Shown here: positions 1 to 12,830 of the stretch, piece after piece
How positions within the stretch are numbered: the stretch's first letter is position 1
How the letters are laid out: each line of letters opens with the position of its first letter
DNA from: Vanilla planifolia
Taxonomy: Eukaryota > Streptophyta > Magnoliopsida > Asparagales > Orchidaceae
Direction: 5' to 3'
DNA length: 64,000 nucleotides
Assembly: GCA_023846275.1 (NCBI GenBank)
Contig: JAIUJO010000071.1
Span: forward strand, 2,087,846 to 2,151,845
Program-made: the position numbers and the translations under genes
The notes under the pieces: model-generated
The model's database searches: none
What the model saw: the letters and a program-made list of their open reading frames with translations, nothing else
What the model was told of the DNA's origin: nothing

Positions 1-2361
1 ATAACAAAATAAAATTAAAAAAGTTTTATAAATGCAATAAATTGTATGAGAAAGTTGCATTATAAGTTTTAAAGGGATTGAGTGGAACATCCTCAATCAA
101 CAAATGAATTATAAGTTAAAAGCATCATAAAGCATTCAAAACCTTTGAATAAAGTATTTAAAATATATAAAAATGATTATTTAAATGGATACAACTCATC
201 AAGATGAGTTCAACGATGATTATTTCATCTCAATTAGACACTGGTTGGAGTTATTATGAATTAAAAAATTAATTAAAAGTAAATAATAAAAATTTGTTAT
301 TCATATGCTAAGGAAATATATGTTAAATCTAAAATTAGATAAATTGATGTAATATAATTAAATCAAATCATATTGTTCTTAAGGTTACATGAAAAAAGAT
401 TTAAATTCACAAAGCTGTATAATCATATTAAGGACAACTAACATAGTTTGATTAAAGATATGTAAGAGTTACATGAGAGAAGATTTAGAGTTACATAGTA
501 ATATGAGTTATTTGAATTAAAAAAGTTGAAAATAAATTACATAAGTCACTAAAGAGATTGAGCATAGTATCCTCAATAATCAATAAGGTATAAATTTAAG
601 TGCCTAAGAAATAATGCCAAATAAATATGAAAATAAAATAATATAAAATTTATGGATGATTATTTAATTACATAGCTCATGTTGAGATGATTTTGAAAAT
701 CTTTGTTTGATCTTTATTGAAGCTCCATGGAAATTAATACGATTTACCATAACAAATAAAGGTAAATAAGAAATTACTTTGATAAATATATGTTAAATTT
801 GCAATAAGATAAATTTATTCAATTTAATATAATAAAAATAAATCAATGCAAAGGTCATTCAAGAGGTCATTTAGAGTTACTTTTTAATATATCAAAATAA
901 AAGTAAAACATTTCAAGATGTGACATAAATTAAGTATAAATGTTCCATTCCAAGTTACATTGGAGATTTATTGTAATATTTCCAACCATCAATTACAAAA
1001 CAAATCATTATTTGTCATAATGTATAACAAAATCTTTCAAAAATAAAATAATTAAAAATATAGGAATGAACATTTAATTGGATAAATCTTATTGAGATCA
1101 GTCCAACAATGCTTGTATCATCATATATATTAGGCCTTCTTCGAAATTACTAAGAGTAAGTAAAGTAAATAAGCGTTCAAAATAGTAAATTTTTGTAACA
1201 TCAAGAAAAACTATATTAAAGCTAAAAAAGAATAATTAAAGCAATATAATGTAACCAAACCAAAGTGTTATAAATGTCATAGGTGAAGAGAACAATAGTT
1301 ATGTTGGAATAAAACCAATGAAAGCAAAATATTTTAACAATTGAGATAACTTCTAAAGGAAAGTAGCATTCTTAGTGAAAAAAAAAATTTGATGTAACAT
1401 TCTTGATCATCAAATAAGCAATGAATCAAAATATATTTAAAAGCATAAAAAATCCCAAAAAATTATTTAAAAAATAAAAAAAAAATTAATTTCATAAAGC
1501 TCATAGAAGAGACTCTAAAAACTTTAGTTTTATCTCAAATAGACCTCATTTAAAATATTTGGGAATTACCAAAACAAATAAGGAAGCATAACAAAAAAAT
1601 AATTTAATATTAAGCACTGATATAATAAGATGAAATGAGATCAACACAACAAATGCGATATTTCTAAATCAAAACAATGTAAATATAACATGAGGGAAGA
1701 TTTTTAGTTAAATAGTAAAATATCCAAATCAATGCAAAAAATTTTAAGGAATGTGATTAATTATACAAAATAGATGTAGTCGAAGGCAATAACAAGAAAG
1801 ATATGTATTTCTTCAATCATCAAATTAAGTATGAATAAAAAGACTCAAAAATTTTTTCAAAATCTTAAAAAATTAAATATTTAAAAATGTGGAATGAATA
1901 TTTCATTATAACACATTGAGAGGAGTCCTATGACATTTATCTTATTTATATTAGACAACATTAAGAATTACAACAAAAAATTAATAAATACGAAAAAGCA
2001 TATATGATATAAAATCATTATTTTATTAATAAGTAAATATACATTGTAGCTAAAAAAAAACAAAGTGAAGTAATATTACACATCCAAATCAGTCCAAATA
2101 ATTTAATTAAATGAGATAAATTTTTTGAGAAAGCGAAATTTCAAGATATTAAACAAATTAAGTGTAACATTAATAATAATTAAATATAAAAAAATAAATT
2201 CCTTTAAAAGCATGAAAAAATCATAAAAAAAATAAAATATTAAAAAAATATTAAAAAATAATTTAATTTGAAGGTTCTCATTGCAATTAGTCATAATGAC
2301 TTTTCATGTCTTCATAAGACCTAGTTTAGAATTATATTGTACTCCTAAGTTTAAAAATGCA

Positions 2362-2484
2362 TTAACACATTTTTATTTTTTACAAATTTATTATATATTT
2401 ACTTAATATAAGAATAGTAATAGTAAATCATTATTCTAATATTAAGTAAATGATAAATTTGTTAATAAGAAATGTGTAAACACA
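2362..2484. repeat. Fold-back inverted repeat inside the satellite
   Basis: The left arm (about 2362-2415) and right arm (about 2432-2484) are imperfect reverse complements of roughly 50 bp around a loop of about 16 bp. Paired landmarks are AACACATTT with AAATGTGT, ACAAATTTAT with ATAAATTTGT, and TTTACTTAAT with ATTAAGTAAA. The right arm is in normal monomer orientation and the left arm is inverted, so this looks like a very small inverted satellite piece that forms a hairpin. Confidence 0.7.
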
Positions 2485-5006
2485 TTAATATATGTAATTT
2501 AAAGTGATGTTAAGGTCATAGAGCAGGTCATTTAGCATTTCATAGTAATAAAATCAAATCAAAATAAAACATTTTAAGAAATGAGATAAATTAGATAAGA
2601 AGTTGATTCCAGGATACTAAGGAGATTATGTGCAATAGCTTTTATCATATAATTAGTTAAAGATTAAATGTCTTGTAAAGAATTCCAAAAACCAAATGAG
2701 ATAAAAAATGTATATATTGATCGATATAGCTCGTCTAAACAAAACCAAGGAAGTTTATTCCATTTAAATCGAACCTTGGCTAGAATTATTAAGAACTAAG
2801 AATCTAAATAGAATATTTAAACGTATCAAAAATGAATAGTTAACTTAATAAACCTCATCAAGTCGCATCCAACAACCTTTTATTATTCTCGATTATATTT
2901 CATTTAGAATTATTACAAATTAAGAAAGCAAACTATTATAAACAATAATAAGGTATTACTTTAATGTAAAGTAAATATATATTAAAGTTGAAATGACATA
3001 AATTAAAGAAATAAAAAAAAACCAAATCAATGAAATGTAAAGGTAACACAATAGACGAGTTAGAGTTTTAAAGTAATAAAACAAGTTCAAGGAAAATCAT
3101 TTAAAAAAATAAGATACAATTTATGTGAAAACTTTAATTTAACAAACTATGAATATCTAGTATAACATCCTCGATTGGCAAATCAGTTGCAAATTGGATT
3201 CTCTTACAAAACATGCAAAAATTAAATAATTTTAAAAAATAAATATTTAATTTGTAAAGCTCATTAAGACTAATCAAACTACAATTATTGGTTCTTTTTT
3301 TAAGTTATTTTATCTTATAATCTAAGCCAAAATCCTAAAAAATCAAAGATTTGGAAATATTAAATCTATTATTATTAGATAGAGCTTTTCTAAATGACTA
3401 TGATATTATTTGTTTCTTCTCAGTGTGGTCTTGTTTAAAAATACTATTAATTACTAAATCAAATGTATAAATAATAATAAATTATTATTTTCATGTTAGA
3501 TAAACATACATATTAAAATTGAAATATTGTTAATTGAAGCAATTTAAAAAAATAAAATCAATTTGATGCAAAGAATGCAAGCGAGGAGTTAGTTACATAG
3601 TAATATAGCCAAATAAGGGTTTCAATTATTGTGATAAATGGTATAAAAAAGTTGCATTTTAAGACACTAAGGACATCTGGAATAACATTCTAAGTAATCA
3701 TGTTTGGTATGTTTTCAAATTTTTCATATTGAGCACTAAAACCTAGAAAATATTATATTTAAAAATAATATATTAAAGTTAGCTTTTAGTTAACAGACCT
3801 CAACGAGACAAGTCCAATAGCTTTTGCTTCTTCTCTATCATATTTGACCTAGAGTTTGTACTATTTTATAAAGCAAATAGGAATAAATAATAAAAATTAT
3901 CATTTTAATATTCAGGAAACATATATAAAAGTTTAAAAAAGATCAGCTAAAGTAATGTAATATAACTAGATCTAAGTGATGGTTGGGTCATAAGAGAGAA
4001 AAATCATAGTTTCATTACATTATAAATAAATCTAAGCCAATGTTTTGAAAAGCTAAGAGAACTTTATAGGGAAAGTTACATTGTAGGGCACAAAGAAGAT
4101 CAAAAGTAACAACTTTTATCATTCAAATGAGTATAAATTGAAAACTATCATAAAGCATGTAAAAGATATTGAAAATAAATTTTTAAAAATATTAATGTGA
4201 TAATTTAAATGATAGAGCTCATTATGAAGAGCCCAATGATGCTTATTATTTCTTTATTAAACTTTGTTTGGAATTAATAAGAATTACCAAACTTAATAAG
4301 CTTAAATAATAATAAACAAAATTTTGATATTAAGGAAATATATGTTAAACTTAAAATTACATAAATTAAAGTAATTTAATATAACCTAATCAAAGTGATA
4401 CAACATGAGATTTAAAATTACATAGTAATATAAAAAATAAATTTGAAAAAATAAAAAAATGTGATAAATTGTGCCAAAAAGCGCATAACGATATGCTAAC
4501 GAGATGGTGTCTAAGATCCTTAATCATGAAATTTTATACCACTAAATTGTCCCATAAAGCATGATAAAATATTAAAAAATCAATTGTCAAAAAAATATAA
4601 AAAATAATTAATTGGATAGAAATAGTCGAGAGGAGTCCAACAATATTTGTTTAATCGCTATCATTGTGTACAATTACTATGATCTACCAATGTAAATTTG
4701 CAATAATAATAATAAATTATTATTTCTATATTATGCAAAAATGTGTATTAATCCTAAAATAAGTTAAATTGAACGAATGTAAGAGAAACAAATAAGGACC
4801 ATGTAAAGATCATAGGAGAAGAGATTTAGAGTAACAAATTGATATAATTACATCAAAGAAAAAAATGTGTGAAATCAAATATATTGTATGGGAAGCCTGT
4901 TCCAAGACACTAATGAGATCTTACATAATATTTTTGATTATAAAATCAAATATGAATAGAAGTATCTGATAAATTATGGCAAGGTTATTGAAAATAAATA
5001 TTTAAA

Positions 5007-5029
5007 ATATATATATATATATATATATA
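5007..5029. repeat. (AT)n microsatellite
   Basis: A pure alternating AT run of about 23 bp. It lies where the monomer normally reads TTTAAAAATATAAAAATGAA, a different place from the other three AT runs in this window. Confidence 0.9.
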
Positions 5030-8000
5030 AACTTGATAGAGTGCATCATTATAAGTAGACTAACCTTTGTTTCATCCCAATTAGAGCTCATTTAGAATTA
5101 CTATGAATTACAAAATTAATCTCAAATAAAAATAAATTATTTTAAAATATCAAGTTAATAATTTTATAGCTAAATTGAGATAAATAGTTATAATATAACA
5201 CAACAAAATTTAATCATTATCAAGGGTAAGTGATATTGACTTTACGTTATAAATCAAAGTAAAAAGTTATAAAAATGATATAAACATTATGAGAAAGTTG
5301 TATTCCAAGATACCAATGAGATGTATAGTAATATTTTCAACCATTAAATAAGGAGCAAATCAAAATTCCTTACAATACAAGTTGAAATCATAATAAATAA
5401 AATATTTATATTTATAAAAAAAAAATATACTATTAGGAAGAGCTCATTAAAAAATTGTAATGACTACAATTGCATGTCAAACTAACCTAATTCAGAATTA
5501 CAACAAATATGCTAAGTAAACAAACAAAAATTATAATAAATTATTAGTATAAAATTAAGTAAACATATATTAAATTTAAAATAAGATAACTTGAAGTATT
5601 ATAATATATAGAAATCAATCAAATGTAAATGTTAAATGAGATGGGATTGAGAGTTATATTGTAATATAACAAAATTAAAATGAAAACTTTTTAGAAATGA
5701 GAAATATTTTATTGGAATGTTGCCTTCAAGGATACTGAAGAGAACACGCATAACATCCTTAATTTCAAATTAGGCACGCATGAAATATCCAATAAAAAAT
5801 TGTAAAAACTAATAAAAAGTTGATTTTAAAAACTTAAAAGTAAATATTTAATTTGTTATGGCCCATTCAGATGTGTCGAACGATATTTCTTTCATCTCCA
5901 ATTGTCCTCATCAGGAATTACTAAGAATTTCTAAATTAATAATAATAAAAAATAATATTTTACTACTTTAATATTAATTTAATATATATAAAAATTAAAG
6001 CAATTTAATAGAACTAAATAGCCATAATGTCATGGTCACATAAAAAGAGAGCTAGAGCTTCATAGTAATAATACCAAATGTAGACAAAAAAATTTGAAGA
6101 AATAAGATAATTGTACAAGAAAGTTACATTCCAAGAGACCAAGAAGTTCGTGTGTAACATTCTTGATTGTTAAATCATATACAAATAGAAATGTTTCATA
6201 AAGCATGCTAATATTCTCAAAACAACTGTGTAAAGAAAATATTTAATTGAACAAATCTCACTGTGGCCATGTGTAATAACAATTGATTTGTATCCACCAT
6301 ATCTTATTAAGAATTATCATGAATTACCTAAGTCAATATGAAAAAGAATAATAAATTTTTTATTTTAATATTAAGTAAATATTTATTGTAACAAAAGTGC
6401 AAATAATTTATGCAAGGTTATAAAACAAAATAAAAAAGATGCAAGGATCTTATAATAGGAGAATAAGAACTTGTTTTGTAATATCCATATAAAAGAAAAA
6501 AACATTCAAGAAATAATATAAATTATAAAACAAAGTTGCATTCAATGGTAATAAGGGTATCAAATATAACATCCTTGATCATCGTATCAAGTATGATTTA
6601 AAAAGTCACTTAAAGAGTGCAATGGTCATAGAAGATAAGATTTTTATAAATATACATATTAATATTTTGATAGATAGAGTACATTAAGATGAGTCCAATA
6701 ACATTTATTTTATCTTGACCAAGCCTCTTTTGAAATTACTACAAATTACAACAATAAATAGGCATAAATAATAGAAAAGTCTTATTTTACAATTAAGTAA
6801 AAAATATTAAAATTACAATATGATGAATTGATACTTTGTAAAATAATCAAATCAAAGTGATGTAAAGCTAAAATAAGTGGAGATTTAAGACTATATAATA
6901 ACATACTAAATCAAAGAAAACAAACTTTGACAAATGATGTAAATTATATATGAAAGTTATATTCAATGATATTAGGAAGATCATGTGTGATATTTTTAAT
7001 CATCAAATAAGATACAAATGAAAATATCTCATAAATCATACTAAAACCCTAGAAAAAAATGCTTAAAGGTATAAGATTGAATTTTGAAAGGGATAAAACT
7101 CATCGAGATGAGCTTAATGACATTTGTTTCATCTAGATTAGGGCTCATTTGAAATCTTTATGATTTACAAAAATTAAAAAAGAATCATTAATAATTAATA
7201 TTTTTTTAATATTAAGCTAATATATTATGTTTGATATAAGATACATTGAAGCTTTGTCATGAAAAGATCTAATAAAATTAATATAAACTAAAGAGTTTAA
7301 TATATTTTTTAAATCTAATTAATGAAAAGATCTTATAAGAGGAGATTTAGAGTTACAAGTAATTAAACTAAATAAATTTAAAAAAAATTAAGATTTTATA
7401 AATTTATAAATAATTTTCATTCTAAGATACTATGAAATGCAATTAAAATTTTCTCAATCATTAAATATGGTACGAGTTAAAATTTCAAATAAAGTGTGCT
7501 AATACATTAGACAAAAAATATTTAAAAATATAAATATTAATATTTAGTTTATAGAGCTCATTGAGATGACTGCATTGATGTTGGTTTCATTTCCATGAAA
7601 ATCTTTTAGAATTAATATAATTTAAAATTTTAATAAGCATAAATAGTTATAAATTATTGCTTTAATATTAAGTAAATATATGTACTAAATCTATAATTTA
7701 ATAAATTGAAGCACTTTAATATAACTAAATTTATGCAATGCAAATGTTACATGAGAAGAGAAAAATATTTTTAGAATAATAGAGTAATACTGAAGTGAAA
7801 AACTTGTAGAAAACTAGATAAGTGGTATGAGAAAGTTGCATTAAAAGATACTAAGGAGAATAAGTGTAACATATTCAATTATCAAATCACGTATGAATTT
7901 GAAATGTGTGAAATAACAAAGATGCTAATAGAGAATAAAATATTTTTAAAAATACAAATTAATACTTTGAATGATAAAGCATGTCAAAATGATTCTGATA

Positions 8001-8254
8001 ATGTTTTTTGTATCGATTACACCTCATTCAGAATAATCATAAATTAAAAAAACTAAATAAGCATAAATAATAATAAATATGTTCCATAATATTAAGGTAA
8101 TATGTACCAATGTAGAAATGAAAAAAAATGAATCATTATAATGTAACCAAATCAAAGTAATGTAAAAGCCACATGTGCGGTGAATTAGAGTTTCATAGTA
8201 ATATAATAAAATTAAAGCAAAATATATGAAGAAATGAGAAAACTTTTACTAGGA

Positions 8255-8442
8255 AGTTGCAATCTGATACTAAGTAAAATCATGATATCTCATAAACAAT
8301 GCAAAATTTTTAAAAAATAAGTAAAATTTTAAAAAATAAATATTTAATTATATAACATATATTTAATTGTCACATATAGAATATTTAGAGTTACATTATA
8401 ATAAAATCTAATCATAAAAAATAGGATAAATTATATAAGAAG
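8255..8442 (+). repeat. Truncated satellite monomer (187-bp spacing)
   Basis: Successive first-box landmarks lie only about 187 bp apart instead of about 415. The sequence runs from the AATATTTAATT part of the monomer almost directly into the GTCACAT...TTAGAGTTACAT part, near 8368. This implies an internal deletion of about 0.2 kb. The next shortened unit is at 9270-9524, with 254-bp spacing. Confidence 0.65.
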
Positions 8443-10350
8443 TTATATTTAAGAATACAAAGAAGATCAACCACAATATTTGTAATCTTCGAATCATAAA
8501 GAAATAAAAATATCCAAAAAAGACATGTTCAAATCAAAGAAAGTAAAAAATTTAAAGATATAAAAATAAATATTTAATCGAATATAGCTTATTATGAAAA
8601 GTCCAACAACTTACGTTTCATCCCTACCACACCTTATTTGGAATAACTTTCAATTAAAATTTTAAATTTGTATAATTAAAAATAACTAATTTGTTTAATG
8701 TTAAGTAAATATATATCAAATTTGATATAAGTTAAATTGAAAGTTTGTAATATGATCAAGTCACAGTGATGTAAATGTCACATATTTTGAGAACAAGATG
8801 TCATAGTAACATAACCAAATTTCAATAAATCATTTTAAGGAGATAACTATACTAAAAAGATGCATTAAAAGAAGTTAAAGAGATTAAGTGCAGCATCTCT
8901 GATAATTAGATTAGGTACAAATTGAAATGTTTCGTAAAGCCTATCCTAACTTTGGAATGTAAAATATTTTAAAATAAAAAAATATATTTGATTTAGGTGG
9001 GATTGGTAAAATGAGTCATATGATAGCTTTTTCTCAATTGGATATCATTTGAAATTCATTTGAATTACAAAAGGAATTTGTTATAAATGATAATAAATTA
9101 TGAATGTAACCTCAAGCGAATATATATTAAAGCTAAAATATGATTAATTTAAGTAATGCAATATAATAAAATCATGACGATGTATCAAACATGAGGTGAT
9201 TTTTAGTGACTTTGTAATATAAACAAATTGACACAACATTTGAAAAAATGAGATTAATTTTAAGGGATAGTTGTATTCCAATAAAGTAAGGACATCGAGC
9301 ATAACATCATTGATTTTATATTCAATTATGAGTCAAATAATTTCTAAACTCATTCAAAATCATTATAAAATGAAATGTTAAAAAGTATAATGATTAATAT
9401 TTAACTAAATAGAGCAAGTCCCGGAAAGTCCACCAATGCTTCTTTTGTTTTGATTAAATATCAATCGCTATATTAAAATTGAAAGTAAAAACATTGATAC
9501 AATAAGATAAATTATATAGAAAAGTTGCATTTGAAGCTTATAAGGAGATCAAGTCGAATACCCATGATCATTTAAAAAGGTACGAATTAAAATTACTCGT
9601 AAAGCATGCTAAAACTCAAGAAAAAGATAATAATGTATAAATGAATATTTAATAGAATGAGCTTATTGAGGGGAGTCCAATAAAACTTGTATCCATCATA
9701 TGCCATTTTGAATTACAAAAAATTATAAAAATAAATAAGCATAAAAATAACAAATTAATACTTTATTATTAAGAGAATATATTTAATAAAGTTGAAGTAT
9801 GAAAAACTATAGTAATCTAATGTAACAAGTATGAAAAATTTTTCATAATACGATGATCTAATCAAAATGAAAAATTTGAAAAAGATGAAGTAAATTATAT
9901 GAGAAAGTTGCATTCAATGAACTAAGGAGATTGAGCATAACAACTTCATTTAAGAAATTATGTACAAATCAAAATATGTTAAAATGTGTTCCAAACTCTA
10001 AGAAAATAAAATATTTAGAAATAAATAAATGAATATTTAATTATATAGAGCTCATCATAGGGAGTCCAATGACATCTATTTTATCTTAATTTGAACCTAT
10101 TCAAAATAATTATAAATTGACAACAAAGATAAGCATATGTAATAAACAAATTCTATCAAATCAAAGTGATGTAAAAGTCACATGAGAGGAGATTTAGAGT
10201 AAAACACTAACATAAACAATGTAAAGAAAAAATATTTGAGTTAATGACATAAATTTTTTGGGAAATTTTATTACAAGATACTAACCAGATCTAACATAAC
10301 ATTCTCCATCATCAAATCAAGTGCAATTGAAATATATCATAAGGTGCACA

Positions 10351-10572
10351 AAATCTCTACAAAATGAAAGATTTGAAAATATAAAAATTAATATTTAACT
10401 GAAAGAGATAATTATTATAAGTGTTACAATTATTATTTCTTTTCCATTAATAAACAGTACCAAATCTCTACAAAATGAAATTTTTGAAAATATAAAAACG
10501 AATATTTAACGGATAGGGCTCACTAAGACAAGTCCAACAATTATTGTTTCTTCTCCATTGAACCTCAATTGG
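10351..10572 (+). repeat. Local 111-bp tandem duplication within the satellite
   Basis: The stretch starting AAATCTCTACAAAATGAAA occurs at 10351 and again at 10462, followed in both copies by TTTGAAAATATAAAAA, AATATTTAAC and ACAATTATT.TTTCTT. The two copies are much more alike than neighbouring monomers are, so this duplication is younger than the array. Confidence 0.75.
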
Positions 10573-10990
10573 AATTACTAAAAATTACATGAGCAAATTA
10601 ACTTGAAAATGAGTAAATTTTTATTTTATTATTATTTAAATATATGCTAAAGGTAAAAAAAGAAAACTTCTAGCAATGTAATAGTCACACAAGAAGAGAT
10701 TTAACGTTGGATAATAAAATAATAAAAGAAATGAAAATAATCTATTCAAATAAGTAAAATTGTTTAAAAAAGATGCATTCTAAGATTGTAAGATGATCAA
10801 GTGCAGCATCTTCACCTATCAAATTAGGTAAGAATTGTAATGCTTCAAGAAGCACAATGAACCCAAAAACTTTAAGTACTTAGAAACATTAAAACTTTTA
10901 ATTAATTCAATAGGTCATGGAGATGAGTCCAATGATGTTTGTTTCATTTCAATTGGACCTAATTTAGAATTATTGTTAGTTATATTAATA

Positions 10991-12830
10991 TGAATCTCTA
11001 ATGCTACTCCCCTTAGAACTTTACGATATTTTTGTTGTCTTGTTATACTACATCAGTTTAACTCAATTAAATTTTATTTTGTATAGTACTTAGTTCTTAT
11101 TTAATAATTTATTATAACATTTGTCTGTTTACTTTTGTAATTTATAGTTTTTCCAAACAAGGGTCGATTGATAGAATTTAATATTATTTCTATATTTTTA
11201 AAATATGTTATTTTCTAATTTTTTAGTACCATTTATAAGATATTTAAATTCATTATCGATGTAATGATTGAGGATGTTACTAATGATCTTCTTAGTATTT
11301 TGGAATTCAACTGTAATGTACAATTTATCATATTTTTACAAATCATTCAAATTTATTTGGTTACATTGCTATGAAACAATAATTTTTTTTCGTTTAAGAA
11401 TTACATCATTTTAATTTTTTTATATTACAATAATTCAATTTATCTTATTTTTTATTTAATATATATCTATTTAATTTTTAAAAATTATTAATTTTTTTTA
11501 TGTTGATTTATGTTGGTAATTTGTAGTAGTATAAGATGAGGTCCAATGGAGACAAGCAAATATCTTTGTACTCATTTTGATGAGCTAAATTTAATTAATT
11601 AATCTCTTTTATATTTCTAAATTATTATTTTTTGGGTCATTTATGTAATCGCGAGAGCTTTTGATTCATACTTGATTTCATGAATGAGGATTTTACAATC
11701 TATCTTCGTAATATCTTGGAATGCAACATTAACTTACAATTTATCTTAATTCATCACATTTCTTTTATTTATTTTTTTATTGCTATGTTACTTTAAATCT
11801 CGTCTAACATGAACATTATAATAATTTAATTTGGCTATAGTATATTACTCCAACTTATATTAATTCAACTTTCGTAGATATATTTACTTACATAATAAAT
11901 TTTTTTATTATTTATACCTATTTAATTTTTAATTAATTATACTTCAATGTTAGGTTTGTTTAGATGGAAAAAATAATGTTAAACTCTCCTTGATGAGTTT
12001 ATCAAATAAAATATTAATTTTTTTAATTTTTTTTAAAAATTTTATTTTCAAGGTTTTGGCCTATTTTGTAAGATATTTTGATCCATGCTTTATTTGGCAC
12101 TCAAGCATGTCGTACTTAATTTCTATGGATTCTTAGAATACAACTTTCTTTCATAGTTTATCTTATTTTTGCAAATTATTCACTTTGATTTTGTTGCAAT
12201 ACTATGAAACCTTAATTTCTCTCTCGTGTAACTTTTGTTATTATTTATGTTTGTTTGCATTAGTAATTATCCTTAATTCTAAATGAGGTTTGATGGAGAT
12301 GGAACTGGCATCATTAAACTCATGTTGATGACCTCTATCATGTTTAATATTTATTTTTATTTGTTTAAATATTTCTTTTCTCATACGGCCCATCCAACAA
12401 TTGTATTTTGTTATATTATATTACTTTAATTTAACTCTTTTTTACTTTAGTATATTATCAATTTACCTTCCAATAACAATTTATTATTATTTAGTTTTCT
12501 TTATAGTTGCAATTAAGAGTATTCTAAAAACAATTTGTTGAAGATAAGAAAATGTTGTTGGACTAGTCTCAAGGAGTTTTGTGTAAATAAATATTTATTA
12601 TATATATAAATATTAAATATTTTATTCTAAATTATTTTGATATTCTTTGCATTACTTTTGAATTGCACCTCATTTGATCACTAAGGTTATCAAACTTCAT
12701 AACCCTTGAATCCTAGATTACAAATTTCTTACACAATTGATATCATTTCTTAAAGGCTTTTTCTTTGATTTTGTTATATTACTATGTAGCTGTAAGCCTC
12801 CTTGAGTGTGGTCATTACATCACTTTGAAT
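10991..12830 (-). repeat. Inverted satellite block 1
   Basis: About 1.84 kb of the same satellite in reverse orientation, with the + strand switching from A-rich to T-rich. Reverse-complement versions of the first box (TTGGAATGCAAC-like) lie at about 11301, 11717, 12133 and 12714, keeping a 416-bp spacing in the first two intervals. The left junction falls near 10985-10993, where the forward TTAATATGAAT context changes to AATCTCTAATGCTAC. The right junction is sharp at 12830/12831, where ACATCACTTTGAAT meets the forward TAGTAACACACAAATTAAAG. It holds no gene. Confidence 0.8.

Larger units (their letters stand above)
1..10990 (+). repeat. Diverged ~0.41-kb tandem satellite, forward array 1
   Basis: AT-rich DNA with no gene that I can support. 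It consists of degenerate head-to-tail monomers. In order, a monomer carries a box like GTTGCATTCCAAGATACTAA, a TGTAACATCCTCGATCATC-like box, a TAAAGCATGC-like box, an A-rich stretch ending AATATTTAATTGGATAG, a GAGCTCATTGAGATGAGTCC-like box, TTTGTTTCATCTCAAT, an AATAATAAATTATTATTTTA stretch and two AATATAACCAAATCAAAG boxes. The first box recurs near 54, 536, 942, 1363, 1776, 2133, 2602, 3127, 3651, 4075, 4481, 4894, 5297, 5719, 6123, 6535, 6956, 7414, 7835, 8255, 8442, 8859, 9270, 9524, 9907, 10266 and 10760. Most spacings are 403-424 bp. Outliers mark local deletions, duplications or insertions. No known satellite family is recognised. Confidence 0.85.

Noticed and set aside
2103-2294. Many small open frames (60-84 codons) across the satellite, mostly on the minus strand
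   Set aside because: They are readings of the repeat unit, low-complexity and without domains or consistent start codons. Their similarity to each other follows from shared repeat ancestry. The possible ancestral frame is noted as a finding, not as genes.
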